Positions 47,432-57,461 of a stretch of DNA of 64,000 nucleotides are shown here, piece after piece (positions within the stretch are counted from its first letter, which is position 1; every line of letters starts with the position of its first letter). The stretch spans positions 62,001 through 126,000 of the forward strand of contig JAQOTA010000019.1 in assembly GCA_029532415.1 (NCBI GenBank). The letters run 5' to 3'. The DNA comes from Marasmius tenuissimus (Eukaryota; Basidiomycota; Agaricomycetes; Agaricales; Marasmiaceae). The position numbers were made by a program, and so were the translations under genes. The notes beneath the pieces are model-generated. The model saw nothing but the letters and a program-made list of their open reading frames with translations, was not told the DNA's origin and did no database searches.

Positions 47432-49016
47432 TCAAGATCCTCCAGCTACTAAGCGTGCAATTTTTTTAATTATAGGTACAATGACGCTCTCATAGGTTTC
47501 AACCCCCGCGGTTTCCCTCAACTCGAAGATCTCCTGATGTCGTCGTCCGCAGTCCAAACACTCCTCCCGAGGTCTATCCAAACACAACTTGTCAAGTTCC
47601 TGATGAACTAGCCTCTCTAAATACGTGATTAGGTCAAGTCCGCCGAACGCAACCGATCTAGGATACCGAAAGACTCACCAATCTCGTGCGTATCATCCAC
47701 CCATATCGGCACAAACCATTCATGCCAATAAGTCGGACATTGAAGCCGCCACTCGAAGAAACGTCTCACACAGTCGTTCGTGCGGCCGACTTTGTACAAG
47801 CCGGCGTTTGGATACTTTGTTGGACCGTGTATCTTGTAGCAATAGATCCACCCACGTATCTTCAAGGAGGTGTTCTTCACCAATGGTACTGCACCGGTTG
47901 AATCGCTGCGAAGAAGGCGGCGGATAGCCAAGCTAAGGTCGAGAGGCAGGGTGGTGTACAACGGCGACAGCGGTTGGTACAATGTCGGACAAAGTTCCGC
48001 GGAACGATGTTGTGGGAAGGACTGCGAGGGGACAGGGTTGAGCTCTGAGGAGATGGTTTCTGCGTCGTTCAAAGGGGTTTCTGCGTGTCTTTTAGCACCG
48101 CTGGTCAATTCTGCAAATAAGCGCCGGCTGACGTTTGGAACTGGGGAGAGACTCGCCGTGATTTGAAGACGATGAACCCGTTTTCGGTCGCCGTTGACGA
48201 CGTACGGTCGTGTATCCTCCTTAGTGAATCGGCAGTAGTCGGTTGTCCGAACAATGAGCGCCGCGGGAGCGGGTTTGACGGTTGTGGGAGAGAACCATGA
48301 GCGAAAATGAGTGGTTGTGAGTATGTATCGATGTTCGATGCTGACGGTACTCTCGCTGGGTATGGATGGAAGCGTTTGGGTGCGGAAAACATGCCAGGTA
48401 GATGTGGTGGATGTGGCCTGGGCCGGACGTAAGGACTGCCATCGACTTGGCGTATCCGAATCCTCCTTAGCGGATTGGTGGTAGTCGGTTGTCCGAACCG
48501 TGAGCGCCGCGGGAGTGGGTTTGATGGTTGTGGGAGAGAACCGTGAGCGAAAATGAGTGGTTTTGTGTATGTATCGATGGTCGATGGTGACGATATTCTC
48601 GGTGGGTATGGAAGGATGTGTTTGGGTGCAGAAAACATGCCAGATAGATGTGGTGGATGTGGCCTGGGCCGGACGTAAGGACTACCATCGATTTGGCGTA
48701 TCCGTATCCTCCTTAGCGGATTGGTGGTAGTCGGTTGTCCGAACGGTGAGCGCCGCGGAAGTGGATATGGCGGTTGTTGGAGAGAAATGGGGGTGAAAAT
48801 GAACTTATTCGAGTTCGTATCGACGGTCGATCTGGACGATAGTTGAAGCTGGTACGGGTGCCAGCGTTTGAGTGCACGAAACCCGCCAGATAGCTGTGGT
48901 GGATGTGGCCTAGGCTGGGGGTAAGGACTGGGAGGGCACCCCCACCCAACATCGATTTTTCCTTCGGCTGACCGGCTTCTGTTAGGCCCCTGGAGTGTTC
49001 CAAAATGTTCTGACAT
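47432..49016 (-). CDS. T5orf172/GIY-YIG-like protein, right paralogue
   Basis: Minus-strand exons 49016-48157, 48100-47679 and 47616-47432. Like the left gene it has a Pro/His/Arg-rich N-terminus of three 82-residue repeats and a GIY-YIG-like C-terminus: GWIYCYKIHG, YKVGRTNDCVRRF, WFVPIWVDDTHEI, RLVHQELDKLCLD and ECLDCGRRHQEIFEL. First intron: the donor is GC (CACG/GCGAGT) where the left gene has GT, and the acceptor used by the left gene is mutated (CAG to CGG), but a CAG three bases away keeps the frame. So the gene can still be read as intact. The last codons differ from the left gene (ending VAGGS). Confidence 0.75.
48197..48934 (-). repeat. Three tandem 246-bp coding repeats (right)
   Basis: Equivalent positions recur every 246 bp (48442, 48688). 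Same unit and copy number as the left gene, with the outermost unit again the most diverged. Confidence 0.8.
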
Positions 49017-49892
49017 CTTCCAAGTGTGATTTTGAGCAAGAAACCGGATGAAATACTGAGGAGTGGGCGTGTAGAGGGAATGGGTAGCAGTGGATGTATC
49101 TGCCTGTAAGTCTATGTCACAATCAGTCTGTTCAGCTATCATCTCTTTTGTAAAGGCTTATTGACACTCACCTATGGCCCCAATATTCCTTTCCAAGATC
49201 ACTAGTGAGCTTCAGAGGATCTTGAATGCTGGTTTGGTGGGGAGGAAGGGGAGGAGGTTGGTAGTTAGGAGCTGAGATTGAAAATGGCACAGCCGCATGC
49301 AACGACGACGTCGACGCGCGCTTCTCATCGTCGTTGGCCGCACCATCGGTATCAATACCTCACGCTCTCCATTCACCAAACGTCGCTCGTATATCATGTA
49401 CTCTACACGTATCTCTAAATTACAACGCTCATGTACTTTTGCGCGTTCTACGATCGTGTGTCTCTCCCCCTTATTTACGGGCGTCCTTAGCTATTTTGTA
49501 CCTTGAATCCCTGTCATATCTTACTTTGATTCATCGTTATATTCGATACGCTTTTCCGACTGAGCTTTCGCTCTTCGAAAGCTGCATCTACAGCTCTTCT
49601 CACGCCATTCGGACGAGGCGTGTGTATTGCAAACGGCCCGCCGGAAATGGCAGATGTCTTGGCAAGGCTATGGCTCAAGTTTGGTGGCGGAAGCCTGCTG
49701 TTTATAGTGCACAAAGCCAGGTATATTATGTATGATTAAGGTGAAACGTATGGGACCAACCTTTGGTCCTTTTTTCTACGCTAAATGGGCCATAGACCAC
49801 AACACAAAGGGGACCTAGACCACGCCGTATACGGGTCAAGTTTGGGGTCAAAGACTGGATATATTGGGTCCTTTATTCACAGCGTTTTACCT
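49017..49892. other. Non-coding flank, mirror of 10.5-11.4 kb
   Basis: Diverged inverted counterpart of the left flank. I see no conserved open frame. Confidence 0.5.
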
Positions 49893-49955
49893 ACAATCCA
49901 CCTGACCTTTCCTCTTTTATTGCTTGCGCCCGCCATTTAGCTCTGCCACCTGTGA
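49893..49955 (-). pseudogene. Remnant of last exon of the 9.6-kb orphan gene
   Basis: On the minus strand ggtggcagagctaaatggcg and the following bases match the last exon at 10427-10494 with several differences, ending in a TAG at the same place. Upstream exons are missing, so the old duplication broke inside this gene. Confidence 0.7.
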
Positions 49956-52900
49956 TTATTCACTTGAATGTGGCCTTGCTCCCACATTTCATCATACCCG
50001 GCAGAGATCATATTCAACGAGCGAAATGATGCTGTCTCCAACTTCCTCTAGCAGCGTATCCTGAGGAGAGATATGAACCGCGTCGAAATGCTTGGTGATA
50101 AAAGACAAAGAGCAACCTTTGTTTCGCTGGAGCCTAAACATGGCATTTTTGCGCCATACCAGTAGGCCTCATCATGGGCTTTGGCAAGGTCCGCCACGCT
50201 GCCCCACACGTTCTATATTGAGTATTCCTCTTCGTCGCTCGTCCAACTTCATCTGTTTACCTCTGCTGAGATTCCCTTGGTCTTGAGGTTTCTTCACGGT
50301 CATCGGCATTCTCATGAACCTCATTGGTGACCCCTTCCCATTCCTCATTACGCCATCTGGATTGCGGGCGCTCTTTCTCTGACAATTTGTATGAGGTTCT
50401 CCTATATCTCTCGCAACGCTGCTATGAGATACGGAGAACCCTCTGGATGCGCTATATGTGGACGTACGTTTGGGCAAATTTAGCGTCTGTACACTTGGTC
50501 ATCTGTTGGACTTTCTCGATCCTCCTCAATGCCGTTCACTCACCTCATCCACTTCAATCCAGCATTCAGCACTTGTGATACTAGTATGTTCGCCTGGGAC
50601 CGGACTCTATCCCGTCTCCCGAATTCAAAGATAACAACGCACTCGTACCCACCAGACATCAAGATGGATTAGGCCTAGCAAGGGAAAGCCGGGAGACCGG
50701 ATGTGCGGATAGATTATTTTCCGAGTTTCTGGACGAGCGAGAGGCATCTCGTTGATTTATATGGCGTGTTTACTACTGACGAGCTATGTGCTTCTTGCTT
50801 ACCGCCATGTACCCTTAGGTTTCTGCTACGATGCCCATAGCGAGACCGTTTCAGTTTACCTTCACAGGTCCTGGTCCCGACACCTATGATAACGCATCGA
50901 ATCACACATCTCCAGCAGCTCACCCATACATCTTGCTATTCCCGATGGCCGATATCACGTCCACTCCACCTACTACCATTGCTTATATGCCATAATGCCT
51001 GTCCATCCCTGCAGCGACGAGTTACGATGCCAATAGGAAGGAAGAGCAACAAACTTCCCAACATGTTTGGCCATACATCCCGTCTCCGACCTTCACGACC
51101 CTCTCCCCTGTGATGGTCGACAATACCACTTCTCATTTCCGGGATACCAGCAGAGGTATCACGAGCGCTCTTATCATCATGAGCAGCGGCCCATATATAG
51201 CTCTAGCCCACCTACGCCGTGGATTTAGGCGTTTCTTTGGTGTTGCAGGTCGGGTGTGGGTTTGAGAGGATTAAGCGCCGATGCAGAATTTGTTTCGAAT
51301 TTGTATGTTGGCTTTTCTCTAATCAATTCACATGTATGCACCAGCTCTCGTCTTTTAGTGAGAGCATTTGGTCTACCAATCTTGATTACTAGTATCGACA
51401 GTGGATAAGTCTTAGGCTCTGATTCAGTCAACGTGATCCTAGCATCACGGCGATGTTAAGCTCGTTGTTGAAATACCTTGTTCCTTCTTCGTTTTCAAGC
51501 TTCTCTGGCTGAGGGAATGGGTCGCTAGGACTCAGAGTCGATCTCCAGGCAAAATCGAGACAAAGTGTTCGAAACAGTGGAGGTGTAGAGTGCTCTCAGA
51601 GTATGCAAAAGCTGTTGTTCATCGTCTTCTATCCTGAGCGTCCAGATCCGTACGCTCCATATAGAGACTGGGCCTACCCGCGTAGCTTGGGTCCGAAGAA
51701 AACCATTAGATAGAGAGGAAATAGGACCTACTCCGTTAGCCGTTCGTTCTTTTCCCTTCCATCAGTATTCGTTTTCCTCGTAGAGCGTATGGTCGGGTTG
51801 ATACGAAATCATGAATTACCTGTCGTAGGTCGTATTGCAAAACAATATAATTGCAATGTGACTGAGGGAACTCACCCACTTGACTGATCGAAGAACTAGT
51901 CGTCGTGGTTGGAGGACAAGAGTCTGAGAAAGGCGCCGGACGACTTGTCGGAGAGCGAAAACCCGGTCCGATGCGGCTTGCTGATTCGATATGAGCAGCT
52001 GACCAATCATGACGAACGCGTCTTGCTTTTCCGATTCAACCACCACCACCGCGACTAGTCCATCGAAAGCAACACCTTCTCAGTAACTTATTGTAGTCAA
52101 GTTCTTTTCAATCATGCGAGGAAGTCTTGATCAGACGCTCAGACATACGCATGCGTTCCAGGACACGAAAAATAAATAGATCAGATGAAGGACAGACTAC
52201 CTAGGGCGAATTTGTGGTGCGTGTTGCTTCCACCACAGTCAGACTCTTCTTATACTCACAATATCCATCGCGCAGCATTCACTCCGTTTGATGGCTTTGG
52301 GATAGGATCCTCCACCGGGTTTGAATATGCTCTCATCGCAGCCGGGGATTTCCGCATCGATCATACGACCTGGCCATCGTACTGCATGCGCCGCGGTATG
52401 CTTATTCTCTGGAACTGCTATTGGCGACCACTTGGTATCACCTACAGCTCGGGAGCTATATTGTGGCTTCACTGTCAACTCGAAGAGGCTGAATTGCTGC
52501 CCCGGCGGGCTTGTTCTCACTATCTTCCTGAATCCTGACCTTCCTCGTCCCCTATGTTCATCCCATCTACTATCATCCAGCGCCCAGTACTCAGTAGGCC
52601 CGCGTGTGCACTTCAGCAACTGGTACCAATTCGCATTCCGAACCAGATAATACCGCATAAGTTGTTGTTGGAGTACCCACACAGACTAGATATAGAAGGC
52701 CTGGCGCAGGAGACCTCGCAAACAGGTTTTGGCTAGGAGATGGTTACTTTGAGCTCGGAGAGAAACGGCGTTGTCGTTTCGATATGGTGTGTTAGCTCTC
52801 GATATCTCCTCTCCTCATGCTGACGTCCATATTTCTCAAGGGCTCTCATCACAATGTCCCAATCAGAACGTCCCTTTTCCGAGCTCAAAAATACGTCCCT

Positions 52901-54594
52901 CGGATTTGACCCTCCTCGAAACGAGGCACGATGTGTCTTTGTTGATTCAGTCATATTCGATGTCACCCCCTCTATTGTTGTTACGCTTACCATTGAACCG
53001 CTCAACGTTGACCTCATTGGAATATATTACGACCGCTATCATACCCCTCTCACGACGAGGAAACAGAACTGGGCAGGAAGGTTGTCTACCTCCAAAGCTT
53101 GCTCAGCGGTATTTCCCATTCCCTTACCTCCTCTGGCCCTCTCCCTTCAGGCGGCACTCGGCACTACCACCTTTTGGTTCCCTATCATTACCCCAGTCAC
53201 TCCGGGCGCTCTTACTGTCTCGAGCTATGGGAAGGTTTCATAAAGCTCTAGTACCACGTTCTTGGGGATAAAGGTGCTTCGTTGGCTCTGCAGGCTGGGT
53301 TGTAGGTTTAGGTGATTCAGCACCGGTACACGCCCTGGCCTCGACTCTTTCACTGTACGTCAATATATGCTTTATTCCCCGCGCTATGAGCTAATAGTAG
53401 TATCCCTTGCTTTGGCGTTCTGCTCCTAGGTTACCGAGATGCTCGTTCGGGGATCGTCTGTCGCGGTAACAGATGGATGAGGGCTCCAGTTCGAGGCGTG
53501 TTTGGCCAACTTTGTGATAGATTTTTCAGAAAAATCGGGGTATTCGAGGGTACGTTCTTCCTTTTTGGCTTATGTGGCTCTTACTGACGAAACGTGTGCC
53601 GCAGGGCGATGGTTGGGAGACGTGCCATATATGGCGTATACGAGGCTGAAGGTCACTTGAAGTCAATGAAGACGGCGCTTCCCGCGAGACAAAAGTATGG
53701 GCATCGGTACCTCTCAAACGATTCTTCGGCGGCTCAAGCAAATTTCTATGGCTCCGGAGGCCAACGTCGCTATAGTACATTCGCTTTCACTTCTCCTTTC
53801 GTTCGCTAGTTTTACAGGATAGCTCTTTACAGGGTATCATTTTATACCGTAGTCACATCATCTAAACGTGGGCCAGTCGGATTAATATTGACTTTGTTAC
53901 AAATGGACTACTCCTTACTTTTCCTGGCGGTACTTTTCTAGCTTTTTCAATGTGGCATGTTCGTCTCTATCGTTCTGGACGTTGGTATCCTGACCGGTTT
54001 CCATCGTTCTCATGGCCATCCCAGAAACGTCGACGCTACGAGTTCGAGAACCTCAGAAACTATGATGTACTGATAATTCGAGTGTCCACCATGGCTCTCT
54101 GAGCGAACCATTGTCAGCACGTCCATTCAATCCTGCGGTGACCTAGACTTGATCCGCGCCAGGATCTGAGCCTTGACTCACATTGCCGTCCTCCCGTCTG
54201 TCGAGTTAAAGGATCATCAATCACCGTCCTTGTACGCTTTTTGTCACTTTCTCAGCCGATTTAGCCTTCTGGAAGGCCGCTTATCGTTATTGTGGCCGTC
54301 TGCGCGGCAACCGAGTTTCAATGTCTTTACTTGGTTACCCAATAGTCATAGCTTGTAGCCCATAAATACACAAGCAACAGAAGTTATTACCACATAATTC
54401 ATCACAAAATGTCAGACATTTACGAAATCGTGCAGTATTGGGGCATGCCGTCATGGAAACGTCCGGCCTGGGATGTTGGTGTCCAATAAATTGTTTGTTG
54501 TTGGCATCCGGCGTTGAGCCCGGATGACCTCTAATCTCTAAAGGCTCGCAGTCTACGGATGGGGAGTCGTCGTATTTCTGGCATCTAGATACCA
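49956..54594. other. Gene-poor region
   Basis: No recognisable gene. The longest open frames are about 150 codons: minus 52239-52682 (YLVRNANWYQLLKC, RWPGRMIDAEIPG) and plus 52771-53271, neither with a known family. The first might be a fragment of an agaricomycete protein. The region may be decayed repeats. Confidence 0.4.
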
Positions 54595-54599
54595 GCATT
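54595..54599. repeat. Copia target-site duplication, left
   Basis: gcatt, matched at 60659-60663. Confidence 0.85.
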
Positions 54600-54856
54600 T
54601 GTTGAATCCGGACTACCGGATATATGGACCGTTGTATCGGGCCGCATATATGCTTCAATCGTTTCACTATAATCTATGCTATTCCTAGTCACTCCTGTCA
54701 TAGAAGATACAGCCACCTCTGTATAGTATATAAGTAGCTCTGTATCTACATGCAATACCAGTACTTTACTACTCTTGTTGCTGCCTCTAAGCCTATCTCC
54801 AGGTGAGCTAGTCTGTCCCATGCTGCCACTGCGTGGGCAGGACCTCTGCCTCAACA
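54600..54856 (+). repeat. 5' LTR of Copia element
   Basis: 257 bp, TG...CA termini, with a TATA box (tatataag at 54727-54734) that should drive the genomic transcript. Differences from the 3' LTR are C/T in gggccgcat against gggctgcat and two in ctcttgttgctgcct against ctctcgttgctgctt. Confidence 0.9.
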
Positions 54857-54868
54857 GGTTATGGGCCC
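54857..54868 (+). promoter_or_regulatory. Primer-binding site, half initiator-tRNA type
   Basis: ggttatgggccc directly follows the LTR. It matches the complement of the anticodon arm of initiator methionine tRNA (ggttatgagccc) at 11 of 12 bases, so priming by a cleaved tRNA half, as in Drosophila copia, is likely. The tRNA sequence is from memory. Confidence 0.55.
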
Positions 54869-55184
54869 TGGTGCCCTGTCGATGTGCCCTGCAATGGCAG
54901 CTCTCTAGGATGTGCACCTTTATTGTGTGCTGCCTATGATGATGCGCTATTGTGGTCGTTGCACTCAATAACCATCGTGACTGCTTAATCGCTGTCGTGA
55001 TGGACAGACCGTTAACACCGGTTCTGGACCTATGAAGTCGACATCTTCATTGATGTTTGACGATGGTGGACTGTGTCCTCAACAACGATCGATGGCTATC
55101 ACCATTGACCGTGCAGTGATTTCTTTTATCATTGCCTATGATGATGAACCTATGCTGATCGTTGTTTTATTACTCCAGATCGCT

Positions 55185-57416
55185 ATGGCTCCTGTTATGT
55201 CCACCCTTATCCCCACTGTTGAAGTCTTCAGTGGTGTCAACTGGCGCAAGTGGTCCAAGGGTCTTGGTACCTATGCCATGATCAACAAGTTCTACGACCA
55301 CTACACCAACGACGATCCGGAACCTGATGAACCTGACAAACCTACCGAACCGACTGAACCGAAAGCAACTACTCGCACTGTCACTGTTGCTGCTACAACT
55401 ACAACTGAAGCGACTACACGTACGGAGACGGTCTCTCCTACTGACGCTCAGATGCAGCAGTATGCTAAGGACCTGGAGCAGTATGCTAACGCTTTGGAGA
55501 GGTATGAGAAGGAAGTTATCAGGTATGAGAAGGATAATCGACGTTGGAAGAAGTATGAATTCAAAGCCATGGGTGCACTACGTGCCACCACCACCATTGC
55601 CGTGCAGAGTATCATTGAGGATGATGATACGGCTTGGGCCGCTTGGGAGAAGATCAAAGCTCGTTATGGTCAACAGACTTCTGTGTCTGTTTGGGCTGAC
55701 TTCAAGTCGGTCATGGAGTTTCGTTTGTCCGGTGGTAACCCCGTTCCTGAGATTGCTAAACTCGAACTCCTATTTGGCCAGCTCACTGAAGCTCAGATCG
55801 ATCTTCCTACCCTCGTCAGAGCCATGCTCCTCCTCTCGATCATTCCACAGTCATGGGCTAACGCTCGTGAATTCGCTACCAATGGTAACTCGCCAGCTGA
55901 ACTTACTTTCGAAGTGGCTCGTGATGCTGTCATTAACCACTACGAATCCCGGAAACCCGCTCCTCTCGCGTCGCGCATTTCTTCTGTCAAGAAGAAGGAC
56001 AAGGACCCAAAGTTTAACCAGCAGTCTAATCCTCCTTCGTCGACGTCTAATAATAACAACCAGTCTAAAAACGACAACGACCAGAAGAAGAAGAACAACC
56101 GACGTGGCAGGAAGAAGAAGGGTGATTCTCAGGACAACAAGGGTGACTCCTCTCACAAGGGTCATTCTCATATCGCGTCCCTCTCTCATTTGTCCATCTC
56201 CTCACCCCCCATTGTTCCTGATACTCCATCTGTCGTACATCCTGCGGACCGATCCCGGGATCCACTCCACATGCAGCGTTTCTCCGGTGCTACCTCTGGT
56301 GGTACTGTTTTTGAGAATGCTCAGGCTGCTCGCAGTCTTGCCGATCGTCTTGGTGTCCCCAAGTATGCCCATGTCCTTGAACCTATGGAACAGGGATATG
56401 CGGCTGCTTCCTCTTCCTCCCTCAAGCATTGTATTGATGGTCCCTTCTCCACTGCTCCACCTGCAAAGCGTGCTAAGAGCGTCGAGAAGGTTTACGACCT
56501 CTATGATTCTTTCTACGAGGACTCCGACTCTGAGCGTGAGGATCGTATCGCGTTGAACGCTGTAAACGACTCTTTGCGTACGGAGATTGCAAGTGGAAGT
56601 GCCATGGACGTTGACAGCGAGATCGCAGATGCCGCTGGTTTTTCCGACAATGTTGAGTACGATTCAGTCTCCATCGGATCTGAGGAATCTGACGATGACA
56701 GGCAAGTGCCTTATCTCAGTCTTTCTTCCAACACTGATACGAACCTACAGTGCGCTGCTTTATTAGTCGCTTCTAAATGTAGTAGTTCGGATATCGTGTC
56801 CCGTATGAAATTTGCGCAATTTATTGGTGATCACTTTGCCACATGTGCCAATTGTAAGGGAAAGAAGGCGACTGGAAGCTTGCAAGAGTGGATCGTCGAT
56901 TCAGGTGCTTCATCGCACTTTACCTATGATCTCGAAGATTTTGCCGAGTATGAACCCATGAACAATGGACCGCAGCTAAACACTGCACAGAAGGACAACC
57001 CTATCCAAATCAAGGGGAAAGGGACTGTGTTCATCTCTCATTCTGTTGAAGGATCTGATGGTCGTATGGAGGAACGCATTACGCGACTCTATCCTGTCTA
57101 TTATGTTCTGCTTCTGTCAATTCGACTTCTCTCGCTTGGAGAATTCTTGCAAGGTGGTCTGCAAGTATGCGGATCGTCTAGCAAATTGGCTTTTTATCAA
57201 AAGGGTCCACGCCAGTCATTGGTATCTTACCCGCTCATGCCTGGTCAAACCATTTGTTGGGTTAGCTCGCAGAAAGCCTCTGCTCGTAGCTTAATGGCCA
57301 AGTCAACGATGGATAAAGTTGACTACAAGGTTCTACACAGACGTTTCGGACATTGTTCAGACAAGGCTCTGGATAAAGCTCGGAAGCATACTCAGAACTT
57401 CCTGGAATTCGACTGA
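55185..57416 (+). CDS. Copia polyprotein part 1: gag, protease, start of integrase
   Basis: The ATG at 55185 (MAPVMSTLIPTVEVFSG) opens a typical Copia gag; an in-frame ATG at 55032 is less likely. A UBN2-like gag region (WEKIKARYGQQTSVSVWADF, LPTLVRAMLLLSIIPQSW) spans about 60-250, followed by a basic Asn/Lys-rich stretch, Ser/Pro linkers, and the aspartic protease site WIVDSGASSHF with Asp572. No standard CCHC zinc knuckle is seen, only CANC before the protease. Then come LHRRFGHCSDKAL, the HH half of the integrase zinc domain, and a TGA stop at 57414-57416. The frame continues unchanged after the stop. Confidence 0.85.
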   Translation: MAPVMSTLIPTVEVFSGVNWRKWSKGLGTYAMINKFYDHYTNDDPEPDEPDKPTEPTEPKATTRTVTVAATTTTEATTRTETVSPTDAQMQQYAKDLEQYANALERYEKEVIRYEKDNRRWKKYEFKAMGALRATTTIAVQSIIEDDDTAWAAWEKIKARYGQQTSVSVWADFKSVMEFRLSGGNPVPEIAKLELLFGQLTEAQIDLPTLVRAMLLLSIIPQSWANAREFATNGNSPAELTFEVARDAVINHYESRKPAPLASRISSVKKKDKDPKFNQQSNPPSSTSNNNNQSKNDNDQKKKNNRRGRKKKGDSQDNKGDSSHKGHSHIASLSHLSISSPPIVPDTPSVVHPADRSRDPLHMQRFSGATSGGTVFENAQAARSLADRLGVPKYAHVLEPMEQGYAAASSSSLKHCIDGPFSTAPPAKRAKSVEKVYDLYDSFYEDSDSEREDRIALNAVNDSLRTEIASGSAMDVDSEIADAAGFSDNVEYDSVSIGSEESDDDRQVPYLSLSSNTDTNLQCAALLVASKCSSSDIVSRMKFAQFIGDHFATCANCKGKKATGSLQEWIVDSGASSHFTYDLEDFAEYEPMNNGPQLNTAQKDNPIQIKGKGTVFISHSVEGSDGRMEERITRLYPVYYVLLLSIRLLSLGEFLQGGLQVCGSSSKLAFYQKGPRQSLVSYPLMPGQTICWVSSQKASARSLMAKSTMDKVDYKVLHRRFGHCSDKALDKARKHTQNFLEFD

Positions 57417-57461
57417 AAACCGAAGAAAACCCGGTTATGCCGAGGATGTGCAGAAGGAAAG

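Larger units (their letters stand above)
46027..49965. repeat. Old, diverged inverted duplication, right part
   Basis: Counterpart of 10420-16511: RING D against B, T5orf172 genes against each other, and an 80-bp remnant of the orphan gene's last exon at the outer edge. The Hsp70 relic and RING A are lacking. Confidence 0.75.

Noticed and set aside
53526..53780. Short minus-strand frame near 53.6 kb
   Set aside because: No recognisable residues, no splice or promoter support.
55327..56556. 409-codon frame overlapping Copia gag
   Set aside because: Shadow frame of the gag-protease sequence; Leu/Arg/Ser-rich composition without a domain.
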